Below, in pieces: positions 34,417 through 42,297 of a stretch of 64,000 nt of DNA. The notes below the pieces were generated by a model that ran no database searches, was not told where the DNA came from, and worked only from the letters and a program-made list of their open reading frames with translations. The position numbers and the translations under genes were made by a program. The stretch is from Granulicella sp. L60 (GTDB taxonomy: Bacteria; Acidobacteriota; Terriglobia; Terriglobales; Acidobacteriaceae). Position 1 is the first letter of the stretch, and every line of letters starts with the position of its first letter. The stretch lies in NCBI RefSeq assembly GCF_009765825.1, contig NZ_LMUR01000020.1, positions 64,994 to 128,993 on the forward strand. Direction: 5' to 3'.

Positions 34417-35307
34417 ATGGATTGGACGCCTGGCGGACTTAGTGGTGACGTTGAGGATCGGCGCGGCTCCTCTGGAGGTGGAGGGTTCGGAGGCGGTGGC
34501 CTGGGCATCGTTGGACTGCTGTTCCTCCTTATCATCAGCCTGGTTACCGGGAGGAACTACATAGGCAGCTACCTTTCGGGTGGCGGGGCTTCGCATCCAT
34601 CGCAGAGCGTCGCTCCCTCTGGCCGTCCTTCTGCGTCGCCGCAGGAAGACCGCTCCGCGCAGCTTGTCTCCTGGACGCTGGATGATGTGCAGAAGACCTG
34701 GACCAAACTTCTGCCGGAGCAGACAGGAAGAGACTACCGGCGTTCGAAGCTTGTGCTCTTTCGCAACTACACGCAGTCGGGTTGCGGGGTGGCACAGTCG
34801 CAGACTGGCCCGTTCTATTGCCCCGCAGATGAAAAGGTGTACATCGACCTTAGTTTTTGGGACGAACTCAGGCGACTGGGCGGCAGCAACGCAGACTTTG
34901 CGCAAGCTTACGTGATCGCCCACGAACTGGGTCATCATGTGCAGGATCTTCTCGGCATCGAAGAGCAGGTGCGTCGTCTCTCCGCGCAGGATTCGTCGCA
35001 GAAGAACCGCCTCTCCGTCGATCTCGAATTGCAGGCGGACTGCTTCGCCGGCGTGTGGGCGCATACGACGGCGCAACGCAATATCATTCACGATGCCGAT
35101 GTGACGGCCGGCATGCAGGCAGCGGCAGCAGTGGGTGACGACCATATACAGCGGATGCAGCGAGGAGCAGTCAGCCCGGAGAGTTTTACGCATGGCACCT
35201 CTGCTCAGCGTGTGGGATGGTTCCGACGCGGCATGCAACAGGGAACTGTTGCGGCCTGCAATACATTCAAGACTGGCGGCGTGGTTCCTTCTTCTAATCA
35301 ACCATAG
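34417..35307 (+). CDS. YpfJ-family neutral zinc metallopeptidase
   Basis: A 296-residue membrane-anchored protein. A glycine-rich, charged N-terminus (DRRGSSGGGGFGGGG) precedes one membrane helix (about 29-44, LGIVGLLFLLIISLV) and an extracytoplasmic catalytic domain. The HExxH motif is His169-Glu170-x2-His173 in VIAHELGHHVQDLLG, with a downstream acidic LELQADCFAGVWAH. Length and order match the YpfJ/UPF0054-unrelated DUF2248 family, whose substrates are unknown. Confidence 0.92.
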   Translation: MDWTPGGLSGDVEDRRGSSGGGGFGGGGLGIVGLLFLLIISLVTGRNYIGSYLSGGGASHPSQSVAPSGRPSASPQEDRSAQLVSWTLDDVQKTWTKLLPEQTGRDYRRSKLVLFRNYTQSGCGVAQSQTGPFYCPADEKVYIDLSFWDELRRLGGSNADFAQAYVIAHELGHHVQDLLGIEEQVRRLSAQDSSQKNRLSVDLELQADCFAGVWAHTTAQRNIIHDADVTAGMQAAAAVGDDHIQRMQRGAVSPESFTHGTSAQRVGWFRRGMQQGTVAACNTFKTGGVVPSSNQP

Positions 35308-35325
35308 AGCAGAGTCTACGAAGAA

Positions 35326-37311
35326 CTATTGCAGTACAGGAAGTATGGCATTGCCGGATGCCTCGGCCTCGAAGTAGCTGCGAATGCGCGCGGCCGTTGC
35401 AGCATTGACGACTGCTGTCAGTGCGTCGGGTCCGGCCTGCTTGATTCCGCGCACGCTGCCGAAGTGTTCGATCAGTCGCTGCCGCGTCCGTGGGCCTACG
35501 CCGGGAATGGATAGAAGTTCACTGTCGCGGTCGCGCATCTGGCGACGTTTGCGATGGTAGGTTACGGCAAAGCGATGGCTCTCATCTCGAATCTTCTGCA
35601 TCAGATGGAGCACGGGGGAACGTCGATCTAGCACAATTGGCTCATCCTCCTGTCCATAGACGTAGATGATCTCCTCGCGTTTTGCGATCGATGCAAGCGG
35701 TTGCAGTGTGACACCGATCTCTTCAAGTGCTGAGTAGGCCGCATGGAGCTGGCCTAGACCGCCGTCGATTAAAATCAACGAGGGGAAAGGTTTCTTGTCT
35801 TCCAGTAGTCGTTTATAACGCCGCTGGATGACCTCGCGCATGCTGGCGAAGTCGTCAACTCCGGTGACGGTCTTAACCTGGAACTTGCGATAGTCAGACT
35901 TCTTCATCGCGCCGTCCTCCCAGACCACCATCGAGGCTACGGTCTCCGCACCCTGAATATGTGAGATATCGAAACACTCGATCCGGCGCGGCAGCTCCTC
36001 GAGCGTCAAAGCATCCTGAAGTGCCTCCTGGATCGCCTTCATCCCCGGCTGCAGAACGCGAAAACGCTGATCGTAGGACTGTTTCGCATTTTGGCAGACG
36101 AGATCGACAAGCGAGCGCTTCTCCCCGCGTTGTGGCGCGAGAATCTCAATTCGTTTGCCTGCACGTTCCGTCAGAATATCAGCCAGTAGCGCACGATCGG
36201 TGAACTCGACCGGAACAAGGATGGATCGTGGCACATAACTCTGGTCGAGATAGATCTGCTTCAGCAGTGCGGAGAAGAATGCAGATGGACTGAAGGCAGC
36301 ACCCAACTCCGACACTGCGGAGTGCTGGACGACCGGAACTCCCTCGCCGATCTCGGGAGCAGGTATCGACGGGTCTGGTTCTATGCGTGGAATTGTTTCC
36401 AATTCATCGATCTCGGATATGGTCTCGGTGATGGCTTCCAGCAAAGATTCGGGCAACTCCTCCCAGAAGAAGTCTCGCCGGTCGACGATCTTTCCGTTAC
36501 GCATGTGGAACAGGTTCACGGCCAGCATCTCGTTCTCATAGTGATAGCCGAAGACATCTGCATCCTCGTTGTCGGTGGTGGCGATGCGTTGCTTGTCCTG
36601 CATCTGGTGGACAGTGACGATCTGGTCGCGCAGTCGCGCCGCAAGCTCGAACTGTTCCGCCTCCGCAGCCGCTTCCATACGTTTGGTCAGGGACTGTTCC
36701 AGTTCATTCGGACGCCCTTCAAGAAAAAGCTGCACGTCCCGAATGGTTTCGCGGTAGCTCTCAGGCGTAGTGAGCCCTTCCAGGCATGGTCCCAGGCAGC
36801 GCTTGATGTAGTACTGCAGACATGCGCGCGGGTGGTAGCGCGACAGGTCGACCTTGCAGCTAGGTATAAGGAAGCTCCGGTGGATCAGGTCGACCAATCG
36901 ATAGGCGAGGTTTCCCGGGAAGTACGGTCCGAAGTATGCTCCTCCATCCTTGCGCAGTTTGCGTGTGACGAACACCTTCGGGTAGCGATCGTTCATCGTC
37001 AGCTTGATGTAGGGATAGGTCTTGTCGTCGCGCAGAAGGATATTGAAGCGAGGCTTCTTCTGCTTGATGAGATTGTTCTCGAGAGCCAGAGCTTCGTGCT
37101 CGTTCGCGACCGTGATGTACTCGACATCGACAGCCTCGCGCATGAGGGAGCCGGTCTTGGCGTTGGCCTGGGACGCTGCAAGAAAATACGAACGCACACG
37201 CGCACGAAGGTTCTTTGCCTTCCCAACGTAGATCACCTCGCCATCGGCATTTTTATAGAGATAGCAGCCAGGCTGGGTCGGTATAGTTCGAATTTTCTGG
37301 TGGAGATCCAT
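35326..37311 (-). CDS. uvrC: Excinuclease ABC subunit C
   Basis: A 661-residue nucleotide-excision-repair nuclease. The N-terminal GIY-YIG domain (PGCYLYKNADGEVIYVGKAK) makes the 3' cut. A UvrB-binding helix follows (about 195-230), then the RNase H-like domain (IECFDISHIQGAETVASMVV and LILIDGGLGQLHAA) for the 5' cut, and C-terminal helix-hairpin-helix (SIPGVGPRTRQRLIEHFGSV). The order matches E. coli UvrC, with a longer linker around 300-350. It converges on the metallopeptidase gene with only 18 nt between. Confidence 0.96.
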   Translation of the reverse strand: MDLHQKIRTIPTQPGCYLYKNADGEVIYVGKAKNLRARVRSYFLAASQANAKTGSLMREAVDVEYITVANEHEALALENNLIKQKKPRFNILLRDDKTYPYIKLTMNDRYPKVFVTRKLRKDGGAYFGPYFPGNLAYRLVDLIHRSFLIPSCKVDLSRYHPRACLQYYIKRCLGPCLEGLTTPESYRETIRDVQLFLEGRPNELEQSLTKRMEAAAEAEQFELAARLRDQIVTVHQMQDKQRIATTDNEDADVFGYHYENEMLAVNLFHMRNGKIVDRRDFFWEELPESLLEAITETISEIDELETIPRIEPDPSIPAPEIGEGVPVVQHSAVSELGAAFSPSAFFSALLKQIYLDQSYVPRSILVPVEFTDRALLADILTERAGKRIEILAPQRGEKRSLVDLVCQNAKQSYDQRFRVLQPGMKAIQEALQDALTLEELPRRIECFDISHIQGAETVASMVVWEDGAMKKSDYRKFQVKTVTGVDDFASMREVIQRRYKRLLEDKKPFPSLILIDGGLGQLHAAYSALEEIGVTLQPLASIAKREEIIYVYGQEDEPIVLDRRSPVLHLMQKIRDESHRFAVTYHRKRRQMRDRDSELLSIPGVGPRTRQRLIEHFGSVRGIKQAGPDALTAVVNAATAARIRSYFEAEASGNAILPVLQ

Positions 37312-37595
37312 GCTTAAAGTCAGCGCCCGGTTCAGTGTAGACGCACCTCAAACGATGCGCCGTGTGCATATCTTTGCTCGGTAGATTTGACGCGCTAATA
37401 GATCAAAAGTTCCCAATGTATGAGATGGCACCCATATCCAGGGTGCGTATATCTGCTTTATAGTGTTGAAAATAAAATAGTTGCTGGGGCAAGTGGTTTG
37501 GCTTTTGAATTGCTCTAATCTCTGTGTTGAAGACGTTGAAGCAGTTGGACTTAGAAACAAAACGATAGAAAGAATAAATTAGGAGAGAGAAACCA

Positions 37596-38360
37596 ATGAG
37601 CTCCAAGGCCTACATCCTGACGAAGATTCAAACTACCTTCTTTGTTGCTTTTGCCAGCGCTCTGGTCATTGCATGTACGGTTGGTTGTTCCAGTAAGAAT
37701 TATGTGCGTTCACAGACCGCCCCGATTATTCAGCAGACGAATGATTTGGATACAAAGACTGCTGCCGATCACCGAAACATCGTCGACACCGATGAGCGCA
37801 CTCAGAAGGGGATTGCTGGGGCACAGGGTGCAGCGAGCACAGCAGACCAGCATGCTCTCGCTGCCGGACAATCTGCAGACTCAGCCAATCAATCTGCTCA
37901 AGAGGCTTATAACCGAGTCGATAGCTTAAGTGGCGTAGTCGCTAATCTTGATAACTACAAGCAGCTATCCGATGTAACGGTCACCTTTGGCTTTGACAAG
38001 TCAGTGCTAACCGCATCCGACAAGAAGGAGCTTGACGACCTTGCGGGGAACCTGAATGGTACACGCGGTTATATCCTCGAAGTGACCGGCGGGACAGACT
38101 CCGTAGGCGATGCGAACTACAACTATCAGCTAAGCCAACGTCGCGCCGACGCGGTGGTCAATTACCTGCAAGCAAAGTACAACATCCCGCCACATAAGTT
38201 CTATCTTATTGGGATTGGCAAGGATCAGCAGGTAGCGAGTGACAGTACAGCGTCAGGCAGAGCAAAGAATCGCCGTGTCGATATCAAACTGATGACCAAT
38301 ATGGGCGCGGCTCCGGCAGTCTCTGGCAGCTCTGCAACTCCCAATGGACAGATGCAGTAG
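37596..38360 (+). CDS. OmpA-family lipoprotein (peptidoglycan-binding)
   Basis: A 254-residue envelope protein. A long signal segment ends in a lipobox-like CTVGC with Cys31. Residues 40-125 are a helical, alanine- and glutamine-rich stalk (TADQHALAAGQSADSANQSA). The OmpA C-terminal domain (about 130-235) contains VTFGFDKSVLTASDKKELD, the LEVTGGTDSVGDANYNYQLS segment and ASGRAKNRRVDI with the diaminopimelate-binding Asp/Arg pair. The ribosome-binding site is AGGAGAG. It is followed by a strong terminator. It probably tethers the outer membrane to peptidoglycan. Confidence 0.9.
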   Translation: MSSKAYILTKIQTTFFVAFASALVIACTVGCSSKNYVRSQTAPIIQQTNDLDTKTAADHRNIVDTDERTQKGIAGAQGAASTADQHALAAGQSADSANQSAQEAYNRVDSLSGVVANLDNYKQLSDVTVTFGFDKSVLTASDKKELDDLAGNLNGTRGYILEVTGGTDSVGDANYNYQLSQRRADAVVNYLQAKYNIPPHKFYLIGIGKDQQVASDSTASGRAKNRRVDIKLMTNMGAAPAVSGSSATPNGQMQ

Positions 38361-38400
38361 ATTATCGCCCTTCGAAAATAAATCCTTTTGCCGTCCACCA

Positions 38401-38446
38401 ATATCCTGCGCAATGAACTTTCATTGCGCAGGATATTTTTAGTTTT
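38401..38446 (+). terminator. Rho-independent terminator after the OmpA gene
   Basis: A 16-bp perfect stem (ATATCCTGCGCAATGA with its complement), ACTT loop, then TTTTTAGTTTTT. It overlaps the stop of the converging DUF3311 gene. Confidence 0.88.
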
Positions 38447-38657
38447 TCAGCTTTTTATAGACCACTGCCAGCAGGATTGAGGCGGCGATGACCCAGGCAA
38501 ATTGATACCAATAGAAAAACGGAAAACCCCACAACGCTGGCGTCGAGCGGGCGTAGATCTGCGGAAAGCAAAGGCCGAGATACGGCAGCACAAGCAGAAG
38601 GACCCATCGGCTTCTGCGTCGGGTTGGGCTTGTTGTCGATCTCGTTTCAATCGCCAT
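38439..38657 (-). CDS. DUF3311-like small membrane protein
   Basis: A 72-residue protein with a basic N-terminus (TRRRSRWVL) and two membrane helices: VLLLVLPYLGLCFPQIYAR and the FFYWYQFAWVIAASILLAVVY segment. The PYLGLCFP...P.LWGFPFFYWYQF arrangement is that of DUF3311, usually encoded just before a sodium:solute symporter. No symporter follows here; the gene converges on the OmpA terminator. An orphan symporter partner is the likely interpretation. Confidence 0.8.
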   Translation of the reverse strand: MAIETRSTTSPTRRRSRWVLLLVLPYLGLCFPQIYARSTPALWGFPFFYWYQFAWVIAASILLAVVYKKLKN

Positions 38658-38724
38658 ATGCAGGACAGCATACCGGATTTACAGCCTGCATGAAAACTCA
38701 TCTCTCATCGCGTAGAGTTTAAGA

Positions 38725-39576
38725 ATGATTGAGCCGATGCCAGACTCCTCCGAGCCGAACGCGACGCAGCAAGATCCCATAGCTGAGGCAATTGCCATCA
38801 TGGCGAAGCTGCGCGCTCCTGACGGCTGTCCCTGGGACCGCGAGCAGACCTTCGACTCCATAAAAAGACATACGCTCGAAGAGACATATGAAGTCTTCGA
38901 TGCGATTGAGCGCAGGGCGTGGCCTGATCTAAAGGATGAGTTGGGTGATCTGCTCCTTCAGGTGCTCTTCTATGCGCAGATGGCCTCTGAAGCTGGCTAT
39001 TTCACCATCCAAGACGTTGCCGCGAATCTCAATGCCAAGCTGATCCGCCGACACCCGCATATCTTTGCCGGAGCCCCAGTCGCGGATTCGGCGGCTGTTC
39101 TGCGGAACTGGGAGGCGATCAAGCAGACTGAAAACAAGGCCTCCGCACTCTCTCAAATTTCGATGCTCGACGATGTTCCGCGTAGTATGCCGGCGATGCT
39201 GGAGGCGTCCAAGTTGGGCTCGCGTGCGGCAAAGGTGGGTTTCGATTGGCCGGACTCTCATGGGCTCTTCGATAAGCTTCAGGAAGAGATTGGAGAGCTG
39301 AAAGCAGAGCTCGCACCGGTAGCAACTGAACCGTCTCAGCAAGCGATCGACGCCGAATTAGGCGATCTTCTCTTCACCGTTGTGAACCTCGCTCGTCATC
39401 TCAAAATTGATCCAGAGTCTGCCCTGCGAGGCTCCAATGCTAAGTTCCGTCGTCGCTTCTCCGCTATGGAGTCTGTGGCGGGCGGCAGTGACGCTATGGC
39501 GACGCGCACGCCTGCAGAGCTAGACGTGCTCTGGAATCAGGCGAAGAAGACCGCGGGAGCGACGCCAGGGATATGA
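38725..39576 (+). CDS. mazG: Nucleoside triphosphate pyrophosphohydrolase MazG
   Basis: A 283-residue house-cleaning enzyme that hydrolyses (d)NTPs to monophosphates. Two tandem MazG domains are visible. The first has MAKLRAPDGCPWDREQTFDS, the EETYEV(D) helix and ELGDLLLQVLFYAQMA. The second has KLQEEIGELKAEL and AELGDLLFTVVNLARHL with the EExxE and ExxD metal ligands. Length matches E. coli MazG (263) with a modest N-terminal addition. It is divergent from the DUF3311 gene. Confidence 0.94.
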   Translation: MIEPMPDSSEPNATQQDPIAEAIAIMAKLRAPDGCPWDREQTFDSIKRHTLEETYEVFDAIERRAWPDLKDELGDLLLQVLFYAQMASEAGYFTIQDVAANLNAKLIRRHPHIFAGAPVADSAAVLRNWEAIKQTENKASALSQISMLDDVPRSMPAMLEASKLGSRAAKVGFDWPDSHGLFDKLQEEIGELKAELAPVATEPSQQAIDAELGDLLFTVVNLARHLKIDPESALRGSNAKFRRRFSAMESVAGGSDAMATRTPAELDVLWNQAKKTAGATPGI

Positions 39577-39605
39577 ATCCCTACCTGCCCGCGCAACTGA
39601 GAAGT

Positions 39606-40577
39606 TTATTTGGATGGAGCGGGAGTACTCAGTAAAAGATGTATCGCGTCCTGATAACTCAGTGGAGGCAGCGTTTGGAATTCGCTCGCCTCAATTTGGG
39701 AGTGGACGTTCATCGTCTTGACCATCAGCGCACGAACGCTGAGTCGCATAGAAAAGTGTGTGAAGATCCAGCGGTCACCGCCAGCATTTGTCTGGTCGAG
39801 AACGAGCGAGCCTCCCGGATAGATGTGAGCCAGCATTCCCCATCCGAAGTTCACTGGCCGCGAGATGGTGCCTTCCATTCGGACCAGATAATGGGTCTTC
39901 GCATCGATCCAGATCCTGCCCGTAAGTCCAGTCAGCGCCTCGGCCTCTGTATTAGGAGGAGCAAACTTTGGGTTGGGTCTGTAGTCCAGCACGATCTCTT
40001 GCGCGCCGTTGCTGCGACCTGTCTGAGGTTGTCCCGGGACGTAACTGTAAAGCATCGCAACTGGCATAAGAGGCACTAGATTATCTGCGATCTTCTTTTC
40101 AGAGTCGCCATTCTTGATGTGCCGGGCGTAGGCTGATGGCGAAGCAATCATATCGTTCAGCCTCTGTTGCTCACCTTGATCCTGCTCTGAGGTAAGTGGC
40201 TTTCCATCTTTAAGGATCAATCTCGCGACAGTTCCATCTCTACTTTCCACGAGGTCGCGGACCTGCTCGCCCTTTTCGTTCACGAGACGCATCCGATAGC
40301 GCAGATAAGAGTTAGTGTGATGAAGCGCAATCAGTTCGTTCTTCGCTGCATCCTGTATCAAAGAGAGCGGGGGAGTGGGTGATAGCGGGGTGCCTACACT
40401 ATCTTTCGCGATTAGGGTATTCTGCGCATCCACGAGTGAACTTCCCACCATGTTTGCCAACGCAAGAGATAGCGTGACGAGGGTCCATCGCCTCAATCTC
40501 CGACGTGGCGCCGCTGCTTTTCTGTACCAGACCGTGCAGCAGCGACCAGGCTCCCAGGCCTTTCCTGCAGGTTTCAC
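39606..40577 (-). CDS. Hypothetical exported protein, possibly LolA/LolB-fold-like
   Basis: A 323-residue protein from GTG 40577, preceded by GAGGTGA at 7 nt. A long basic n-region leads into a hydrophobic segment (about 32-48) and AQ cleavage site near residue 52. The mature part alternates beta strands (RYRMRLVNEKGEQVRDLVES, ARLILKDGKPL) and includes GRIWIDAKTHYLVRMEGTI followed by WGMLAHIYPGGSLVLDQ. The strand that relates a protein to 'sorting' LolA/B-like folds is suggested but not shown. No family is assigned with certainty. It is divergent from the bactofilin gene. Confidence 0.7.
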   Translation of the reverse strand: MKPAGKAWEPGRCCTVWYRKAAAPRRRLRRWTLVTLSLALANMVGSSLVDAQNTLIAKDSVGTPLSPTPPLSLIQDAAKNELIALHHTNSYLRYRMRLVNEKGEQVRDLVESRDGTVARLILKDGKPLTSEQDQGEQQRLNDMIASPSAYARHIKNGDSEKKIADNLVPLMPVAMLYSYVPGQPQTGRSNGAQEIVLDYRPNPKFAPPNTEAEALTGLTGRIWIDAKTHYLVRMEGTISRPVNFGWGMLAHIYPGGSLVLDQTNAGGDRWIFTHFSMRLSVRALMVKTMNVHSQIEASEFQTLPPLSYQDAIHLLLSTPAPSK

Positions 40578-40732
40578 AGATCTTCACCTCTGCCACGCGT
40601 CACCATTCTGTCTATCTTACGTAAGACGTTCCCGCTGCGCCAAAGTTTGACCGTTTGCCTCGCGGCATGAGCTTGGGTATAGTTCGGCAAGGCGCATTCG
40701 CAGCAAACAGGACCGAAGGAGAACAGCATTCT

Positions 40733-41152
40733 ATGAAGCCAGCAGACGGTTCCACCGTCATCGGTAAGTCGGTTATCATCCGCGGAGAACTCTCCGGCAA
40801 CGAAGATCTTTACATCGACGGAGACATTGAAGGGACGATTACACTTAGCGAAAGTCGCCTGACCATTGGTCCAAATGCGCACGTCAAGGCTGATATCAGC
40901 GTCCGCGATGTCATCATCTTCGGTCATCTCACGGGGAACATTCAGGCCAGCGGCCGTGTCGATCTCCGCCAATCTGCATTTGTCGGTGGCGACATCTCTG
41001 CCGGCAGGCTCTCTATTGAAGAGAGCGCCATCCTCAAAGGGCGCGTCGAACTAAAGGCAGTGGTAGAGAGCCAAACGAAGTCGGCACCCACCTCCGCGGA
41101 ATCTGCCCCAATTGGGGCGGACGCACCTCTCTTCACACAACCAGGGGCATAG
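40733..41152 (+). CDS. Bactofilin (polymer-forming cytoskeletal protein)
   Basis: A 139-residue protein from the ATG at 40733 with GAAGGAG 11 nt upstream; codons back to 40655 look non-coding. The core (about 8-115) is a right-handed beta-helix of short hydrophobic repeats: VIGKSVIIRGELSGNEDLYI, GDIEGTITLSESRLTIGPNA, VKADISVRDVIIFGHLTGNI. This is the bactofilin/DUF583 fold, which polymerises without nucleotide at the membrane. The short flexible tail is S/A/P-rich. The methyltransferase gene follows after 20 nt, so the two are likely cotranscribed. Confidence 0.9.
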   Translation: MKPADGSTVIGKSVIIRGELSGNEDLYIDGDIEGTITLSESRLTIGPNAHVKADISVRDVIIFGHLTGNIQASGRVDLRQSAFVGGDISAGRLSIEESAILKGRVELKAVVESQTKSAPTSAESAPIGADAPLFTQPGA

Positions 41153-41172
41153 ACCAGAAAGGGAAGCGGCAC

Positions 41173-41811
41173 ATGCGCAGCCTTTTCGGCGGTAGTGATA
41201 ACACAGGCAGCACGCGCGGAAACGACACAGGACGTATATCGAGACATTCGAGCGGATGGAAGGAGTTATTGAAACATCTGCGAACGGATGACTCGCTTCG
41301 CATCTTGGATATAGGACCCACGTCCTCTACCAATATCAACTACATCACCAGTCTCGGCCACAGTATCTATATGGCGAATGTGGTGGAAGAAGCTGCGAAG
41401 CCCGAATGGGTGATCCCTGGTGAAGCCGGCGAACCGCCAGGTTTCAACGTCGAACGCTTTCTCGAAACAAATCTAAACTTTTCCGGTCGCATGTTTGATG
41501 TCGTTATCCTCTGGGATACTGCAGATTATCTGCCTGAGCAGCTGCTTGAGCCGGTATTCTCGCGCATTCATCAGGTTCTACAACCTGGCGGCCTGATGCT
41601 TGCATTCTTCCATGCAACGACAACCCCGGACACACCGTTCTGCCGCTACCATCTCACCGAAACCGAGGTCGTAGAGATGCAGCGAGCAGGGAATTATCCT
41701 TTACTTCATATCTTTAGCAATCGGAAGATCGAAAATATGCTGAGCCAGTTCAGCAGCTACCGCTTCTTCCTGGCAAAGGATAGTCTGCGCGAAGTGATCA
41801 TCACCCGATGA
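41173..41811 (+). CDS. SAM-dependent methyltransferase-like protein
   Basis: A 212-residue protein with a Rossmann methyltransferase pattern: LRILDIGPTSSTNINYITSL at the SAM site, FDVVILWDTADYLP as motif IV, and HQVLQPGGLMLAFFHATTT as the post-motif region. Motif I lacks the usual glycine run (DIGPTSS in place of D.GCG.G), so catalysis is not assured. AGGGAAG precedes the ATG. It lies 20 nt after the bactofilin gene. The substrate is unknown. Confidence 0.8.
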   Translation: MRSLFGGSDNTGSTRGNDTGRISRHSSGWKELLKHLRTDDSLRILDIGPTSSTNINYITSLGHSIYMANVVEEAAKPEWVIPGEAGEPPGFNVERFLETNLNFSGRMFDVVILWDTADYLPEQLLEPVFSRIHQVLQPGGLMLAFFHATTTPDTPFCRYHLTETEVVEMQRAGNYPLLHIFSNRKIENMLSQFSSYRFFLAKDSLREVIITR

Positions 41812-41845
41812 TCTAGCGAAGCATTTAATCTAATAAAAGAACAAT

Positions 41846-41885
41846 AAAAAGCGCATACGCTGTGACTCAGGCGTATGCGCTTTTT
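41846..41885. terminator. Bidirectional terminator
   Basis: AAAAAGCGCATACGC and its exact complement flank a 10-nt loop, T-rich on both strands. It separates the methyltransferase gene from the convergent AT-hook gene. Confidence 0.88.
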
Positions 41886-41901
41886 ATCTCGTAAGGGCTA
41901 A

Positions 41902-42165
41902 CTATCCCTTTGGGTTCTGTTTTCTGCGGTCAGCCCAGCGCTTCTTCATCGCATCGGCGATGCGCTTGCGGCCCTCAGGGCTCAACTTGCGCTTACGCGC
42001 CGTTGCGCTTGGTGCTGCATTTGCGGCGTTCTTGCTTCCCTTTGGACGGCCGCGGCCATTGCGCTGCGTGGTTACTGCGGCAGGCGTACCAGCCAACAGA
42101 GCGCGTGCCTGCTGCAGCTTGAGAATTTGAGCGTCGATCTCCGCGATAATACGGCTTACTTCCAT
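41902..42165 (-). CDS. Small AT-hook DNA-binding protein
   Basis: An 87-residue basic protein. Residues 1-22 form a short helix or coiled coil (MEVSRIIAEIDAQILKLQQA). Residues 37-44 are a canonical AT-hook (GRGRPKGS). Residues 60-82 (KLSPEGRKRIADAMKKRWAD) match a C-terminal helical motif found on many small acidobacterial proteins. GGAGG lies 6 nt before the ATG. It probably binds the minor groove of AT-rich DNA as a nucleoid-associated or regulatory protein; that role is inferred from the hook. Confidence 0.8.
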   Translation of the reverse strand: MEVSRIIAEIDAQILKLQQARALLAGTPAAVTTQRNGRGRPKGSKNAANAAPSATARKRKLSPEGRKRIADAMKKRWADRRKQNPKG

Positions 42166-42297
42166 GTGTTGCCTCCAGTTGGCATAGGCAGTTTAAATCG
42201 CTCAGAATAGAGGGCTGCCTAAAAATGTATTAACAAATACTACTTTCGACCATACAGAAGTAACTAGCATCATGCAAATAACATGTAAGTCGAAATT

